64,000 nt of DNA from Cymbomonas tetramitiformis (GCA_001247695.2 LGRX02029197.1:1-64000); one strand, 5' to 3'. Numbered from the stretch's first letter, positions 1 through 11,852 are shown. Notes: generated by a model not told the origin, from the letters alone. Numbers and translations: made by a program.

Positions 1-599
1 CGAAAACGTCAGCGTCGCTCCTCTCGGTTAAGCGCAGCGTGCGGCAATGCAATACAGTGGAGGCAATAATTGAGACGTTCCATATGACTTCTCATCCGGC
101 CGATGAGGTTTTCGTGTGCAAAGTGTGCTTCAAACATTCTAGTCTTTCTCCCAAACAAGTGTGCTCTGGAGTTAACCGTAAGTCTGTCGGTATCTTTTCT
201 TCGAACAGCTTATTAAAGAATGTCAAGCCTCGGATAATTACTCACTACACATCTGCGGTTCACGAGTGGTGTTCGGAATATGAGAATAAGCAATAGCTCG
301 CTATCACTCAACAACGTGACATTGGTCTAACTTTAGGCCGTTTGGCTCTCGAGACTATCGTAGAAGCGCATTCATACTGCTCTTACGAACGTGCTGTGCT
401 GAGACAACACTTGATCGGTACTAGAGTAGTAGGCAACTTAAACCATGGGAGAGATTTCGTTCGCAAGCTACTTCCTTGTTTCTATAACGTCGTCGTTCGA
501 CGTGCAATAGCCTGGTTTCGGGAACTTGATCCTGCTACCTTGCGTGCCACTTTGTTCGCTTTGAATGCCGATAAAGTGACCGAGTTCCCTACATTCTGA
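1..599 (+). pseudogene. open frame entering from left edge, interrupted by TAG; unidentified
   Basis: One reading frame is open from the left edge to a stop at 597-599, except for an in-frame TAG at 294-296. The two halves (39-293 and 297-596) are in the same frame. The first half has a possible zinc pair (VCKVC) and the second is helical and rich in R, L and F. I do not recognise the family. The position beside repeats and a truncated polymerase suggests a remnant of a transposable element or host gene rather than a viral gene, but that is inference. An unseen intron covering the TAG is an alternative. Confidence 0.3.
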
Positions 600-1360
600 G
601 CAACCAAGAAAACATGTTTTCTTGATGCATTCTTGATATTTTCCTGGGCCATTCCTGAGTTTTCTTGATGCATTCTTGACTCAAGAATGCCCCCGGAACA
701 TATCAGGAATACATCAGGAACATATGTTCCTGATGTTTTCTTGTGTCACTCCTAAAAAATGCATCAAGAATGCATCAAGAATGCATCAAGAATTTATACG
801 GAATATATCAAGAATACATTAGGAATATATTCTTGATGTCTTCTTGGTCCGTAGATTTGGATATATATCAAGAATATATCAAGAATACATCAAGAATATG
901 TCAGGAATACGTTTTCCTGATATGTTCCTGATGCATTCCTGTAACAAGAACATATCAGGAAAACATCGTTCTTGATGCATTCTTGTGTCAGGAATGCATC
1001 AGGAATGCATCATTCTGAATGTTTTCCTGACCCGAGAATGCACTCCGAAAACATAAGGAATATATCAGGAACATATGTTCCTGATGTTTTCGTGTGTCAC
1101 CCCTTTTCTTGATGCATTCCTGTGTCAGGAATATATCAGGAAAACATCATTCTGTATGTATTCGTGACGTTTTCCTGATGCATTCCTGTGTCAGGAATAT
1201 ATCAGGAAAACATCATTCTGTATGTATTCGTGACGTTTTCCTGATGTATTCCTGTGTCAGGAACACATCAGGAATACATCATTCTGTATGTATTCATGAC
1301 GTATTCCTGATGTATTCCTGTGTCAGGAATATATCAGGAATGGTGTTTTCCCGATGTATT
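600..1360. repeat. dense interspersed GATGCATTC / CAGGAAT-type repeats
   Basis: The stretch is built almost entirely from permutations of TTCTTGATGCATTC, its reverse complement, and the variants TTCCTGATGCATTCC and ATCAGGAATATATC, in both orientations. Open frames crossing it are periodic translations of the repeat and are not genes. The units centre on the palindrome ATGCAT, so adjacent copies could fold into cruciforms or hairpins. Confidence 0.8.
1117..1345. repeat. 66-bp tandem repeat, about 3.4 copies
   Basis: Copies start at 1117, 1183, 1249 and 1315, an exact 66-bp period. They diverge at a few positions (GATGCA versus GATGTA, GTGACG versus ATGACG). This is the most ordered part of the surrounding repeat field. 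Confidence 0.85.
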
Positions 1361-1524
1361 TGGTATGCATTCTTGTCATTTTCCTCCTATACACTATTAA
1401 CGTTTTACGCACAAACCAGTCAGGATAAACTGTCAGGAACAATAAGCACACAAAAAGCACTCAAGTACTGAAGTAGAATACTTTTACAAAAAAATAATGT
1501 TTTATTTTTGTTCCTAAGGCCGGG
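1361..1524. other. junction between repeat field and polymerase fragment
   Basis: AT-rich sequence with no gene. It ends in TTTTATTTTTGTTCC just before the GC-rich polymerase fragment. The sharp change in base composition near 1520-1575 marks the boundary between two kinds of DNA. Confidence 0.4.
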
Positions 1525-3058
1525 CTATTTTGATTCCGGCCGTTGTCTCATAGGTCCGGAAGGATTTCGCGAGAGCAGCTTGCACGCCGCCGCCCCCTCT
1601 GCGTCGCCACGCTCCTGGCAGCCCAGGCGTTTGCGCAGCAGACCGCTCGCCGCGGTCGCCATGGGGCTGCACCGCAGGGCCGCGTGCGTGATGGTCACGG
1701 CGTTACTCTCGTCCCGCTGCGCGTTCGCCCACACCCGCACGTTGCGGTGCCCGTCCCGCAGCACTCCGACCGTTCGACTGCGGGCGGTGAAGGAGGCCGC
1801 GGCGCAGCAGTCGCACTGCGCGTCGTGCTCCCCGCCGATGTGGTACACGGGGAGCCACGCGCGGCGCGACGAGGGGCAAACCTCCTGGGCGATCACCGTG
1901 TCCGGGCCCAAGTTGAACTTGGCGATGCAGCTCGGGTAGAAGGACGCAAAGTCGTACACCGTCACGCGAGCGTGGTGCACCCCCAGCGTCGGCCGAAGCT
2001 GGCATCCGCCGATACCCCGGACCCCCCCCCTGCCTTCCTCTCGCTTCCGCCTCGCGAGCGGCGGCAGCACGACCCACGCACTCCTCGCCGGCCACGTGCG
2101 CGGCCAAGCTCAGGGACGCGTTGTGTATGAACAGGCGGGTCTTGCTTTGGTAGAGCAGCTCGTCCCGCGGGCCAAACTCGTACCCCGAAAGGCCTCTGGC
2201 GTACATCTCCCGGCAGAGCTCCGCCGTGTCGATCGCGCTCGCGTCCTGGCATCGCAGGTATACGCGGCCGGTCGCCCGTACGCGAGCGGAGAGGTACGAG
2301 GTGGCGCACCCGTGCCGGCGCACGCGATCATCGTCCGTCGCGTCGCACAGCAGGCAGTCCACCGTCTCGTACCGCTGGAGCGCGTCCACAAACTGCGCTT
2401 GGAAGTCGCGGTCGGACACCCCATCGGCGCGCACGCAGGTGCGTTCCCGGCCGTTCCTGGTGCAGGTCGCGCGCGCCTCGTTGATCGCGCCGTCGGTGCC
2501 GAAGGTCAGTTGCAGAATCCACGCGCGCAGCACCCGCGCTATTTCAGCCGCGGGCACGCTCTGGCAGCGCGCCTCTCCCTTCGTTGTCACGCCGCACGGC
2601 CACGCGTTGTACGGCAGCAGCTGCGCCCGACGCATGTACGTCTTGCGCGCGGCGTCGTCGTGCACCTCTCTCCGCAGTTCGGTGCAGCCGTGCTTGCCGG
2701 TGGCGATCCGCTGGAGCGAGTCCGCGCGTTCCGCGCCCTTGAAATACACAAAGGCGCAGCGGGCTTCGCGCCACGACCCGCCGGACGTGTCGTTGACGCA
2801 AGGCGTGACACGCACGAGAGATGAACGCACACGGACGTCGGCTTGGTGAGCGTCCCGCATCTCCGCAATAAAGGAATCCGCGTCGAACGCGTTGTCGCCG
2901 GGAGTTTCCATAACTAGGCACCGCAGCTTGGTGATGCGGGGCGCCGCGGGCAGCAGCACGCGCGCCCCGTCCTGCAGCCGTATGCCGCGTACGCGCAGCT
3001 CATCGGTTTGCGTGTCCACGCATGTGCCCACGTGCAGAATACCGTTTGGGGAGCCCAT
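1525..3058 (-). pseudogene. family B DNA polymerase, truncated and frameshifted
   Basis: The N-terminal part reads from the ATG at 3058 in one frame to about 2030. It then continues in another frame carrying a clear polymerase motif A (VYDFASFYPS) followed by a finger-helix-like region and the K-L-L that normally opens motif B. The reading frame then departs from the family and stops at 1525. Motif C (the DTD palm motif) and the thumb are absent. The frame change lies at a run of nine G (C at 2022-2030 on the plus strand). Family B enzymes copy the viral genome, but this copy lacks half the palm and cannot be a working polymerase as it stands. The break near motif B coincides with the repeat field, so truncation by insertion, recombination or integration is likely. 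The gene is divergent from the SET gene at 3176. Confidence 0.72.
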
Positions 3059-3134
3059 CGTGATTTCACCGTGTCGCACGCCGGGGTTGACGGCTCGGTA
3101 GTATGAGCGTGATGATATTTAGCGAGATATTTGA

Positions 3135-3142
3135 TATAAATA
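3135..3142 (+). promoter_or_regulatory. TATAAATA box of first SET gene
   Basis: TATAAATA lies 34 bp before the ATG at 3176. The same octamer at similar spacing precedes many genes here, so I used it to choose start codons. Confidence 0.65.
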
Positions 3143-3175
3143 CACACTCTGGCGCAGGTGCAGAGACTTCCGACC

Positions 3176-5192
3176 ATGTCGGTGTTCATTCCTGTAGATA
3201 CGCTTAACTGCGCTTTCGCGAGGATTACTTTGCAGAGTCCAGCGGGCGCGTCGGAAGCAGGCGCGTCGAGCGCAAACTTACCGGATGATCAACTGCAGAA
3301 TTATCCTCAAGAAGTCATAAATGCTCCAGAAGACGGATATCCAGATAAAGAGAGATCTGAAGGCAACAAATATGACGATATGAAAGTGGGTAAAACCGTC
3401 TTGGATATGAATGCATTCAAGGCTAAGGGCATGGGCATCATCATCAAACCGCCCGAAGATGCAGGAGCAATTGATACTGACAATGTTTGGGTCGAGTGGC
3501 CAACACTCGATCACCCAGTATCTAGATCAAAGAAATACCTATGGATCTTAGGTAAGCTGGCGTCATCTTATGTCAATTCCATTTTGTAAATTCTTTGGCG
3601 TATTGTACGCCGTTGAAGTAAATATTTGTGTTCGCAGGTGATGATGATATTCAAAAATTAAAAAAAGCAAACGAGGGTGCGGGTGCGTCGCCAAGCCATT
3701 TTGTTTCCTATTTTCTTCATCTTTGTAAACTTTTTAGCATGACATATGCCATTGACAAAAATATTTGTGTGCAGATCCTGAGGTGCTTGAGGAAAGCCAT
3801 AATGCAAATCCTACTGCGCCAGGCAAAAAAACCCCAAATAGTTCATACAGAAAAAGAATCAGTAATCTAGGGGATTCAGAACCGGATGAATCAAAAGTTA
3901 TAAAGAAATGTGTCATAAACCATAAAAAATTTACGGTTATGCATAGCGAATTCAAAGGCTTCTATGTGGTATATACGGGAGATTTGATAGTAAAAAAAGG
4001 CACGATACTGGGTTTATTTATTGGAAGTCCGATTGTGGAAACGGAGGACGCCAACATTTATCCTGAAAAAGAATGGCAACACGGTGCGCGGTATTACGAG
4101 CAAAGCAGACGAGTACCTGAATATCCGGCAACCTCGAAAGATAAAATTTATTTAAATCCAATACCCAAAGGTAGAAATAGCGTCGACGAAAATGATCCGG
4201 TCTTTATGTTTGCTCTAATGAACGAGCCCGCGTTCGTTCCTGTTGTGGGAATACACGAAAATATAATATTCTCACATAAGTCGGACGCCCTTAAGGCATA
4301 CATAATTGTGACTCACCCAGAACTGAACCCGAAAAGATGCACGTACGGCACTCTTAAACGAAGACGTGAAAGTATTCTTGATTCTTACGAGCTGGAGTTA
4401 GAATTCACCGTATACGTTCACCATCACAATAAATTGTTTTTTGAAGAATATCCCGACTCCGTATGGGATAAGGAAAAACATATACAAAAGATCCGTTGTG
4501 AAAAAGAAATGGACGCATACCCTAATCTACCTAAATATGGTAAATATTTAATGCCAGATTTACTGAGAGAACTTGACGAATTAAAATTTGAGAGTATACA
4601 AGGTAATAAGGATTATAAATCAATAGATAAACCCCTTTACTGTACACACATAACATACGTGATTAAAAAATCTACATGCCCAGTATACTATATGCTCCAA
4701 ATATTATATACTCTATATTGTAAAAGTCTACCCAATGAATCTCGAGTAATCTACGTTCAAAAAAACAATTATATCACAGTTGCATTCGATGAACCTGAAC
4801 TTGACAAAAATGGAAGTTATACAGCCTCGAACATGGTAACGTTACAAAACATTTATGACAGGGCGTCAAGAAATAAAGGTCGTGAGGAAGACACGAGAAC
4901 TACGGCAAACGTAGAATTTGTAAAAATGTCAGACCTAAAACAAAGCAATTTGTTGTGCATACCTTGCCTATATGTACGCGCTATCAAAGATATAAGTCAG
5001 AACGATGAGCTCCTCGTATGTTATAGTCGAAAGAACATGATATCTGATACCGGATTGAAACGAAGATGCAACTTATTGCAAGAAATAACCTATGAAACTC
5101 AACAACGAAAAAAAATTAAATTTGAAACGATTTTAGATTTACATTGGTATTATTTCATATCGCATTTAAAGGATAAATGGATAAATGGATAA
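3176..5192 (+). CDS. SET-like domain protein with two spliceosomal introns, 3' end replaced by transposon end
   Basis: Exons 3176-3551, 3638-3676 and 3775-5192 join in frame (610 residues). Both introns are GT-AG, 86 and 98 nt long, and end in near-identical tails (AATATTTGTGT..GCAG). After a low-complexity N terminus, the protein has a SET-like N-terminal block (VVYTGD..., ILGLFIGS), the element FMFALMNEP, a long insertion, and a SET-C-like block (IKDISQNDELLVCYS). Its last residues (DKWING) and stop codon come from the terminal repeat of the mobile element at 5171. The missing C-terminal module (helical, VVDFHAEK...) appears to resume on the far side of the element at 17899. SET proteins methylate lysines. 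The canonical NHxCxPN motif is not visible, so activity is uncertain. Confidence 0.7.
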
Positions 5193-5795
5193 ATGGATAA
5201 ATGGATAATTCACCAAGTGAAAATACAAAACGGTCCTCAAAATATTTTCAAGTGAAAGTACAAGGACGCGTCCCTCTTCCGGAATATCACCGCACCCCCC
5301 TCCCCGACAAGTGAAATTACACAACGGGCCCCGGAAATACTGAAAATACACTTTGGTCTCCTTTTGTGAAAAAATGCACCGACACCTCCCCGATAAAGTC
5401 AAAATGCAAATCAGGTGAAAAACAACAAGTGAAAATACAATGACGCGTCCTTCGTCCGGAATATCACCGCACCCCCCTCCCCGACAAGTGAAATTACACA
5501 ACGGGCCCCGGAAATACTGAAAATACACTTTGGTCTCCTTTTGTGAAAAAATGCACCGACACCTCCCCGATAAAGTCAAAATGCAAATCAGGTGAAAAAC
5601 AACAAGTGAAAATACAATGACGCGTCCTTCGTCTGGAATATCACCGCACCCCCCTCCCCGCCAAGTGAAATTACACAACGGGCCCCGGAAATACTGAAAA
5701 TACACTTTGGTCTCCTTTTGTGAAAAAATGCACCGACACCTCCCCGAAAAAGTCAAAATGCAAATCAGGTGAAAAATACCAAGTGAAAATAAAAG
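5171..5795 (+). repeat. left terminal inverted repeat with three 176-bp subunits
   Basis: The outer end is (GGATAAAT)x4. Subunits begin at about 5250, 5427 and 5603 (AAGTGAAA...), and a partial fourth begins at 5781. The subunits carry the conserved blocks GACGCGTCC, TATCACCGCACCCCCCTCC and CACTTTGGTCTCCTTTTGTG. The sequence matches 17230-17861 in inverse orientation. Confidence 0.9.
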
Positions 5796-5862
5796 GAAGT
5801 TTCTTTTCCCAGAATAATTATGTCTCACAGAAAATCTAACAATGACAACCCTTGTCACCATT

Positions 5863-6153
5863 GACAGCTAATGAGAAAGTGATATTGAACTGATAATATG
5901 TAGTCCGTGCTGAATATTTTTGAAACATGAAATTATTGTCATCGATGACGATATTTTTAGGTGCTAAACACAAAAAATATTTTATACTTTATTTATACAG
6001 TAGAATAAGTTTGTCATCGATGACGATATTTTTAGGTTGCATGAAAACATCATGACAGCTAATGAGAACGTGATATTGAACTGATTATAAGAAGTCCGTG
6101 CTGAATATTTTTGAAACATAAAATTATTGTCTTCGATGACGATATTTTTAGGT
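5863..6153 (+). repeat. 100-bp direct duplication, 191 bp apart
   Basis: 5863-5962 and 6054-6153 are near-identical. Each includes GACAGCTAATGAGAA, a CGTGCTGAATATTTTTGAAACAT-like stretch and the GTCATCGATGAC palindrome (mutated to GTCTTCGATGAC in the second copy). Confidence 0.8.
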
Positions 6154-6356
6154 TGCATGAAAACATCAAGTTACAACAACAAGATTACCATCGGTGACGT
6201 TTTTCTCACTATTTGTAAAATAGGTCTGTCAACAAACAAATACCGCAGATAAACACCAGGAATACATATTGCGACTGTCACAAAATAATATAAAGGTGTT
6301 GCTATTTAGGGTTACGAAGCTCTTGCTGCGTAACTTATTTCCAGACGCGTTCTAAT

Positions 6357-6794
6357 CTAGTCAATGGTACAAGCGTCCAAATCAAACATTCTAACTAAGC
6401 TGCATATTCTGAAGCTGCGCCAACAAAACGGACACCTTCCGTCATCCTCCCGCAGCAAGTCACTGCTCAGCTCCATTAACGCTTCGTACGTCAAAATACC
6501 GTAGCCGCGAGTGTCATTCCACAGTTGCAACTGCCACCGTGGATATCCCTCGCTTTCGTCGTCGTACCAGCCGATCTCGTACCAGTATACCAAGTGCCTC
6601 ACACCTGTTCTTTCGGTTGTTGTGCGGCCGTGGATGTACAGCGGCCACACTTGATACCAGTTCCAGGTGTTAAACTGTATTCTGGTTTGGTAAAACTCAA
6701 TATAGTCCGCTTCCGCTTGTAAACGCGCACGTCTCCAAAGCACATTAATTACCTCCGGGTACACCTCAATTACCTCTGGCTGTTCGTCAGTCAT
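6357..6794 (-). CDS. 145-residue protein within the mobile element, unknown
   Basis: The frame starts at ATG 6794 and is rich in W, Y and acidic residues. It ends with a possible zinc pair (CPFCW...C). Upstream on the minus strand lie two CATAAATAGAA boxes inside a short tandem duplication (about 6855-6905), which could be its promoter. It sits between the left inverted repeat and the transposase and is not homologous to anything I recognise. It could be an accessory protein of the element. Confidence 0.45.
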   Translation of the reverse strand: MTDEQPEVIEVYPEVINVLWRRARLQAEADYIEFYQTRIQFNTWNWYQVWPLYIHGRTTTERTGVRHLVYWYEIGWYDDESEGYPRWQLQLWNDTRGYGILTYEALMELSSDLLREDDGRCPFCWRSFRICSLVRMFDLDACTID

Positions 6795-7228
6795 TTCTCA
6801 GCGTAATTGCCACAAAGGTTATTTCGCAAAGACCCAAACCGAGTTCGCCTTTTCTATTTATGAGCAAAAGCAAACAGTATTCTATTTATGAACAAAAGCT
6901 GACAGTATTCAAACGGCGCGCGCGCGGTGTCGAGTATCGGCGACGAGCACTGGCGGCGGGAAAAGTTCCAGGTTGCTGAAATTTATTTTGTCACACTAAC
7001 TATTATTCAAGGAGCAAATTATTTTCTTGCACAAGTTAAAATTATACTAGGACTTCCCCCGTCATCGATGACAACAAACCATGCATGTCCATGTGTCAAC
7101 AACATGTCGTCATCGATGACGATATTCTCAGGCTGTATTGAACAGAAAGTATATATATTTATGTAAAATCCTCCCGCGTATTATTCTCCGAAGTCAACAT
7201 TATTACAGATTTAAGTCCAGTTTTTTTT

Positions 7229-10200
7229 TTAAACAAAGCTCAAACCTCCACTCTTCAAGCGAATCTCTTGAGTTACGTCCACGTTGTCTTGTGCTACTAT
7301 ATTTCGATCGCTCGGTGGCCTTTGAACCTTGAACCAAGGAGGTAAAAGGCAATATACACACTTCTTCACAGGGCAAAACTGTAACTTTTGCGTTACCCAT
7401 GTTGAAGTGTAGTTAAGTTTCTTTTTTCCCATGACAACAACACGGGGACGGCGAGGAGGAAGTATCGGCTGAAGGGAGTTTGTGTCTTTCGCTGTCACAC
7501 AGCCACTCCTTGAGTATGAAGCCGCACATGTCGCGTTCTGGGAACTCCCGTTCTGGAGTGCGTACTCTCCTTCTTGGAGCTTTTCCTTACGCTTTGCCAC
7601 CGTCACATCCTCTAATGCAGTCAAAATCAGTTCCACCTCGTTGTCGGTAAAACCACTTTGGTAGTAGTACGCATGTCCGGGGAGAAAGCCTGCCTTCATT
7701 AAAACGTAGCAGATGTGATTGCACCAATGAACACCATATTCCCGTGTACGAGTGGACATAATGTCTTGGAAAAACTTACAGTTACAAGAAACTTGCTTGC
7801 CCCTTGAGTGACTAAAAGTCACAACACTCTCGGCCATCCTATAGCCCCCAACCTTCAAGGTGCGTGCGTGAACTCCGAAGTTTTCGTCGTTCACCCCGAG
7901 AACTGGAGTGGGCGCGGGAACACTCAGAACCGAAAGCTTTGCGGGCTCCTTGAATAACTTGGTGAGTGTGCCGACAAGCTTCTTGCTGGCTTTCGAGATG
8001 TATTTCACCGTGTTCAGGGTCAGCACGGAGTAACGCAAGCCGTCTTTGTCAGGCGAGTGTGTTTGCACAGCCGATAGAAAGTCGAATAAGAGGTCGGAAT
8101 CAATTTTTGTGGCGGTTTTCCAATAACCATCCAGCGAGTCATCACTCGGGTCAGGATCGACCTTGAAGGTAAAGACTTCCGTCCCATTCTTAATTGTACT
8201 TTTACACTTCACAATCTTCGGCGTGGGTTCCTGCATGTAACACGTCAAGCTTTCGTCATCGATGACGATTATGCTGAAGAAAATAGTTTGACATTTTTAT
8301 CTTTAAAACAACGAAATATTGTCATCGATGACAATAAGTTGAAGTATTAAAAGTTTACAAGGTGCAGATGTAATGTCAACATGTATCCGATTAAAATGTC
8401 GACAAAAGACGTGTCTAATTAGGATTAGTGTAAGTTGTTCATACCGGTGTGTTCGTCGTTTGCTGGGCAGCTGGTTGACGAGGGAAAACGCGGGTTTTGT
8501 CTGCACGGTGGTTCCTTCCCTCTTGAACCGCTGGTGGGGAGCGAACGTATATCTCACGGACTTCTTCCATGATGTCATCAGCCGTCGTCCTTGCCCTTTT
8601 CTCGGCTGCTAGGTTTGCCCTGCGCTCTTGATAAAGTTCTTGGACTCGGGACTCACGTCGCACGTACCCGCATTCCCCCATGTGTTTCAGGTGGCTGCTC
8701 TGGTCGACAAAGCTGCAAAGCTCCATGCGCACGGACTCAGACACAGTGAGATGTTTTCCGAGGTTCCTATTATCCTGGTTTCCCAGAGCTTCTGCAAGGT
8801 TTGCTGTTGGGTCACGAAAGATATGCAGGAGTCTTTCTCCCTCACGGGAGTAAAACTTGAACAATCCATTCAGACTGCTCTGCACGTCCTTACGGGGCTG
8901 ATCTTCAATGAAGTCCATCAAACGAGCTCGAGCATCTAAAAGCTGTCCCGGTGCCAACTCCTTCCACCAATCGTGCCAGAGCTTGTCGAAGGTTTTTGCG
9001 TCGAACTCGTTGTCAATCTTCTTGCAATGAAGACTGACGTCTTTTCCAACGTGAAGGTCGCAGTCGATCTCCAAGGAGTTTCCCTGTGCGTCACGCACAC
9101 GAAAACCTTTGCGGCTTTCAATGTCCGCAATCAAAAAGTTGTAGTTCATGCGTAAACCATTCCAGGGGCCTCCTGCAAGTGCACTAAACTGACATTAATA
9201 TCTGAAACTTAAACTTTTCTTTGTCATCGATGACGAGGTGCAGCCTAGTTTTAATTAAGTGTTGCTGTAAAATAGAAAATAGTTTAGATATCGTCATCGA
9301 TGACAATAAAATGACAACACAAAAATACACCGAGTACTTTATCATAATTACCTGCTGCGTCACGAACAAAACCCCCTGGTCGAAAATGTATTTGACCTTT
9401 GGACTCTGGCCAGTTCTTTGCATCCAGGTATGCCGCAAACTCTTCTGGGTGTTCCTGAGCGTAGATAGCGACGGCGTAATCGACCGCAGCCCACATCGCC
9501 CTCTCGTCCATGCCGCGTTCCCCGGCGGGTAAGGGGTTCACTACTAGTTTTATCAAGCCTAGTGTTGGAATCACGCAACATATCTTCTCCACCACCTTGT
9601 CCCTCATTGTTTTGTGCATGCCATCAGAATAAGCCAGCTGACCTTTGAAAGGTGGCTTCCCGAGGACTCTGTCCATTAATAGCATCACCTTGGCCGGCGA
9701 CCACGGAATGTCCAAGGGACAGATGAAGTACTGCAAAGGCGGCCTGTGATAATTACATTTGTTAGTTTCAAATAACAAACATGGTACAACATCAATATTG
9801 ATATTGTTATGTTTTCAATGCGTACCTTTCGAACAACAACGCGCGGAGTCCAAGTTCTTGCAAGCGCTGACGCAACTGTCGTATCTCGACATCGGGGTCC
9901 TTTGAGGGGACATACGTCGAGCTCTTGCTTCCTCGAATAACGTACTCCAAAGCCCGAACATCTTGCACCGCCTCTGACACGTTCAATACGTCTTGTAGGG
10001 TGGTTGACTCGTGTCCACTCAGCAGTTTGTTCATCACATTGGCGGTTGCAGCCATCTTCAGGTTTTCCAATCGAGCTGCGCCCATCTCGGGGATTGCCTT
10101 CAAGACTGCCTCAGTTTCGGTTTCCCCAAGCTCTGCTGGCTTGGTTTTTTTGACAAGGTTTGTGCAAGAGTGTTTCCCGATGTGTTTAAACATCAACAAA

Positions 10201-11282
10201 TAGCCTGATCCGGGCTTAAGTTCACCACGGTAAAGCGTGGCGGTAGCGGCACAAGGTTCCATGGATGTAGTTTGTTTGCACTTTGAACATGTCGGTGCCA
10301 CTTGTACTTGTTTACCTTGTTGCGCCACCTATTGAATTACAGGCTATATTTATTCAATGAAAAAGTTTTGCAAGCAAGTATTAATCTTCGTCATCGATGC
10401 CAAAAAAGTTAAAACATTATAAAACAGTTACTCTCGAAAAATAAACTTGCGAAACAATTGTCATCGATGACGATATTTGAAAGTAATATAATTATACAAA
10501 GTAAAAAAACGGTTTCATACCTTTTCAATGAAGTTTTTGCCATGTATTTGAAGGAACGGACAAGTCTCATTCTTGCATACTGCCTCTCCAAGGCATTTCA
10601 CAGCTCGAATGTTGACCTTGGCACCCAACTGCTTCCAGTTATCGGTTATTGCCTTGTCCGACCCGTTATTCGCATGTGACCAAGTACGCGGTGTTTGAAA
10701 GAATGGGAGTTTAACCAAAGAAACCCCACGTTTGTCCTTGGATGGCGGTTGTTTGACGTGGAAACCGAAGGTCATATTCCCGTCGACGTTAGAAGGCACT
10801 TGGGTGGTGAAGATTGTATCTTTGGGGAACGCGTTTGCAAACTGAAAGTCCTGCTTTGACAAATTCGCAACAGGAGTATCAAGCTCAGGTTCAAAGGTAT
10901 CTGCAGGTTCCGAGTCGCATAAGTTGACAAAAGTGGAAGCAGCTTCGCCAGTGATCTCAGGTTCGTCCTCAGACTCTGAAGCCGCGGAGGTTGCGGCAGG
11001 AGTTTTCGGTGAAGCATCTTCGGGCTCGTCTTCGGTATCAATCAAACAACCTATAACTGAGTAGCCCCATTCCGGGTCCACGCGGTACACCTCCTTGTCG
11101 CAGACATATTTCCTACTAGCCAGTTTTGCAACAGCCAATCCATCGTCGGGGTTAAGTCCGAAGGCGTCACAAATGTCCTTGTGCAAAACTTGGCATCGCT
11201 TCCCACGTACACGCCATGGAATAGGCCGACAAAGAAGAACACCTTGAGGGGTTTCGAAGAAGAAATCCACAAAGTTGCCCAT
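7229..11282 (-). CDS. transposase candidate with FLYWCH/WRKY-GCM1-like and SWIM zinc fingers (5 exons)
   Basis: Exons on the minus strand are 11282-10521, 10328-9826, 9743-9352, 9172-8445 and 8230-7229. All junctions are GT-AG and all phases fit, giving 1128 residues. An acidic N-terminal region is followed at about 230-310 by a Cys/His cluster (CPFLQIHG, CSKC, KHIGKHSC) resembling the FLYWCH/WRKY-GCM1 fingers of Mutator-like transposases. The middle (about 420-800) would be the catalytic part, but I cannot assign a DDE triad with confidence. At about 944-975 is a SWIM finger (CNC...WCNH, the CxC...CxH pattern). N-terminal FLYWCH/GCM plus C-terminal SWIM is the architecture of MULE-type transposases, and KDZ-type elements are an alternative. 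Four introns hold five copies of the GTCATCGATGAC palindrome. The gene is divergent from the methyltransferase. Confidence 0.62.
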
Positions 11283-11852
11283 TGTGCAAAAGGAATAGTT
11301 CAAATAGCTGTAATATTTCACACGCACTCGAATGTCATCGATGACGAAAAAGGTAACATGTAAAGATTCAGTCAGAGCTGAGAAAGAGGGAGAGGGCGTA
11401 GTGTCATCGATGACATGTTATCGACAAAACAATAATTTGTCAAGTATTTACCTGCTATCAAGCAAATTATATTGTCATCTCGTAGTTGCAACCTTCTTGG
11501 AGTTCTATATTTGTTTGTTAAGAATTGTGCAGTTCGAAAAATAAGTTGTTGTTAAGTAGTCCGCGCCAGAAACTTGAAAATTGAAATTGGGAATATAATA
11601 ATATTATATATGAAATTGATAATTAATTGTTTATTCAGCCCCCCTAACCCCCAACTCACTTCGGGCTGCCCCACCCCCCTAACCCCCAAAAAAAAAAAAA
11701 AGCGCGCGACGCGCGCGGCTGGAAGTCACGAGTGGTTGACGAATTTAGACAATAAGAAGCGGAGAGTGGCGGCCCCTTTGTCAGTTCAAAATTTTTGTCA
11801 CTGCCACCCCACCTTACTCCACAGTCAACGCTGCACATTCAGTAATAATTAA
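11283..11852. promoter_or_regulatory. divergent intergenic region between transposase and methyltransferase genes
   Basis: It holds two palindromes (11334, 11403), an AT-rich middle, a C-rich tract with repeated CCCCCTAACCCCC (11640-11690), an A run and GCGCGCGACGCGCGCGG. It probably contains both promoters of the element. No TATAAATA box is seen. Confidence 0.45.

Noticed and set aside
1117..1345. Regular repeats as a CRISPR array
   Set aside because: The repeats are head-to-tail with no unique spacers, and the setting is eukaryotic with spliceosomal introns.
3677..3774. Coding continuation instead of an intron
   Set aside because: Reading through stops soon after in that frame, whereas GT-AG removal joins exons 2 and 3 in phase with the long SET frame.
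5166..5861. 231-codon minus-strand ORF with repeated segments
   Set aside because: It is a translation of the 176-bp subunits of the left inverted repeat, and the frame exists because the period is nearly a multiple of three.
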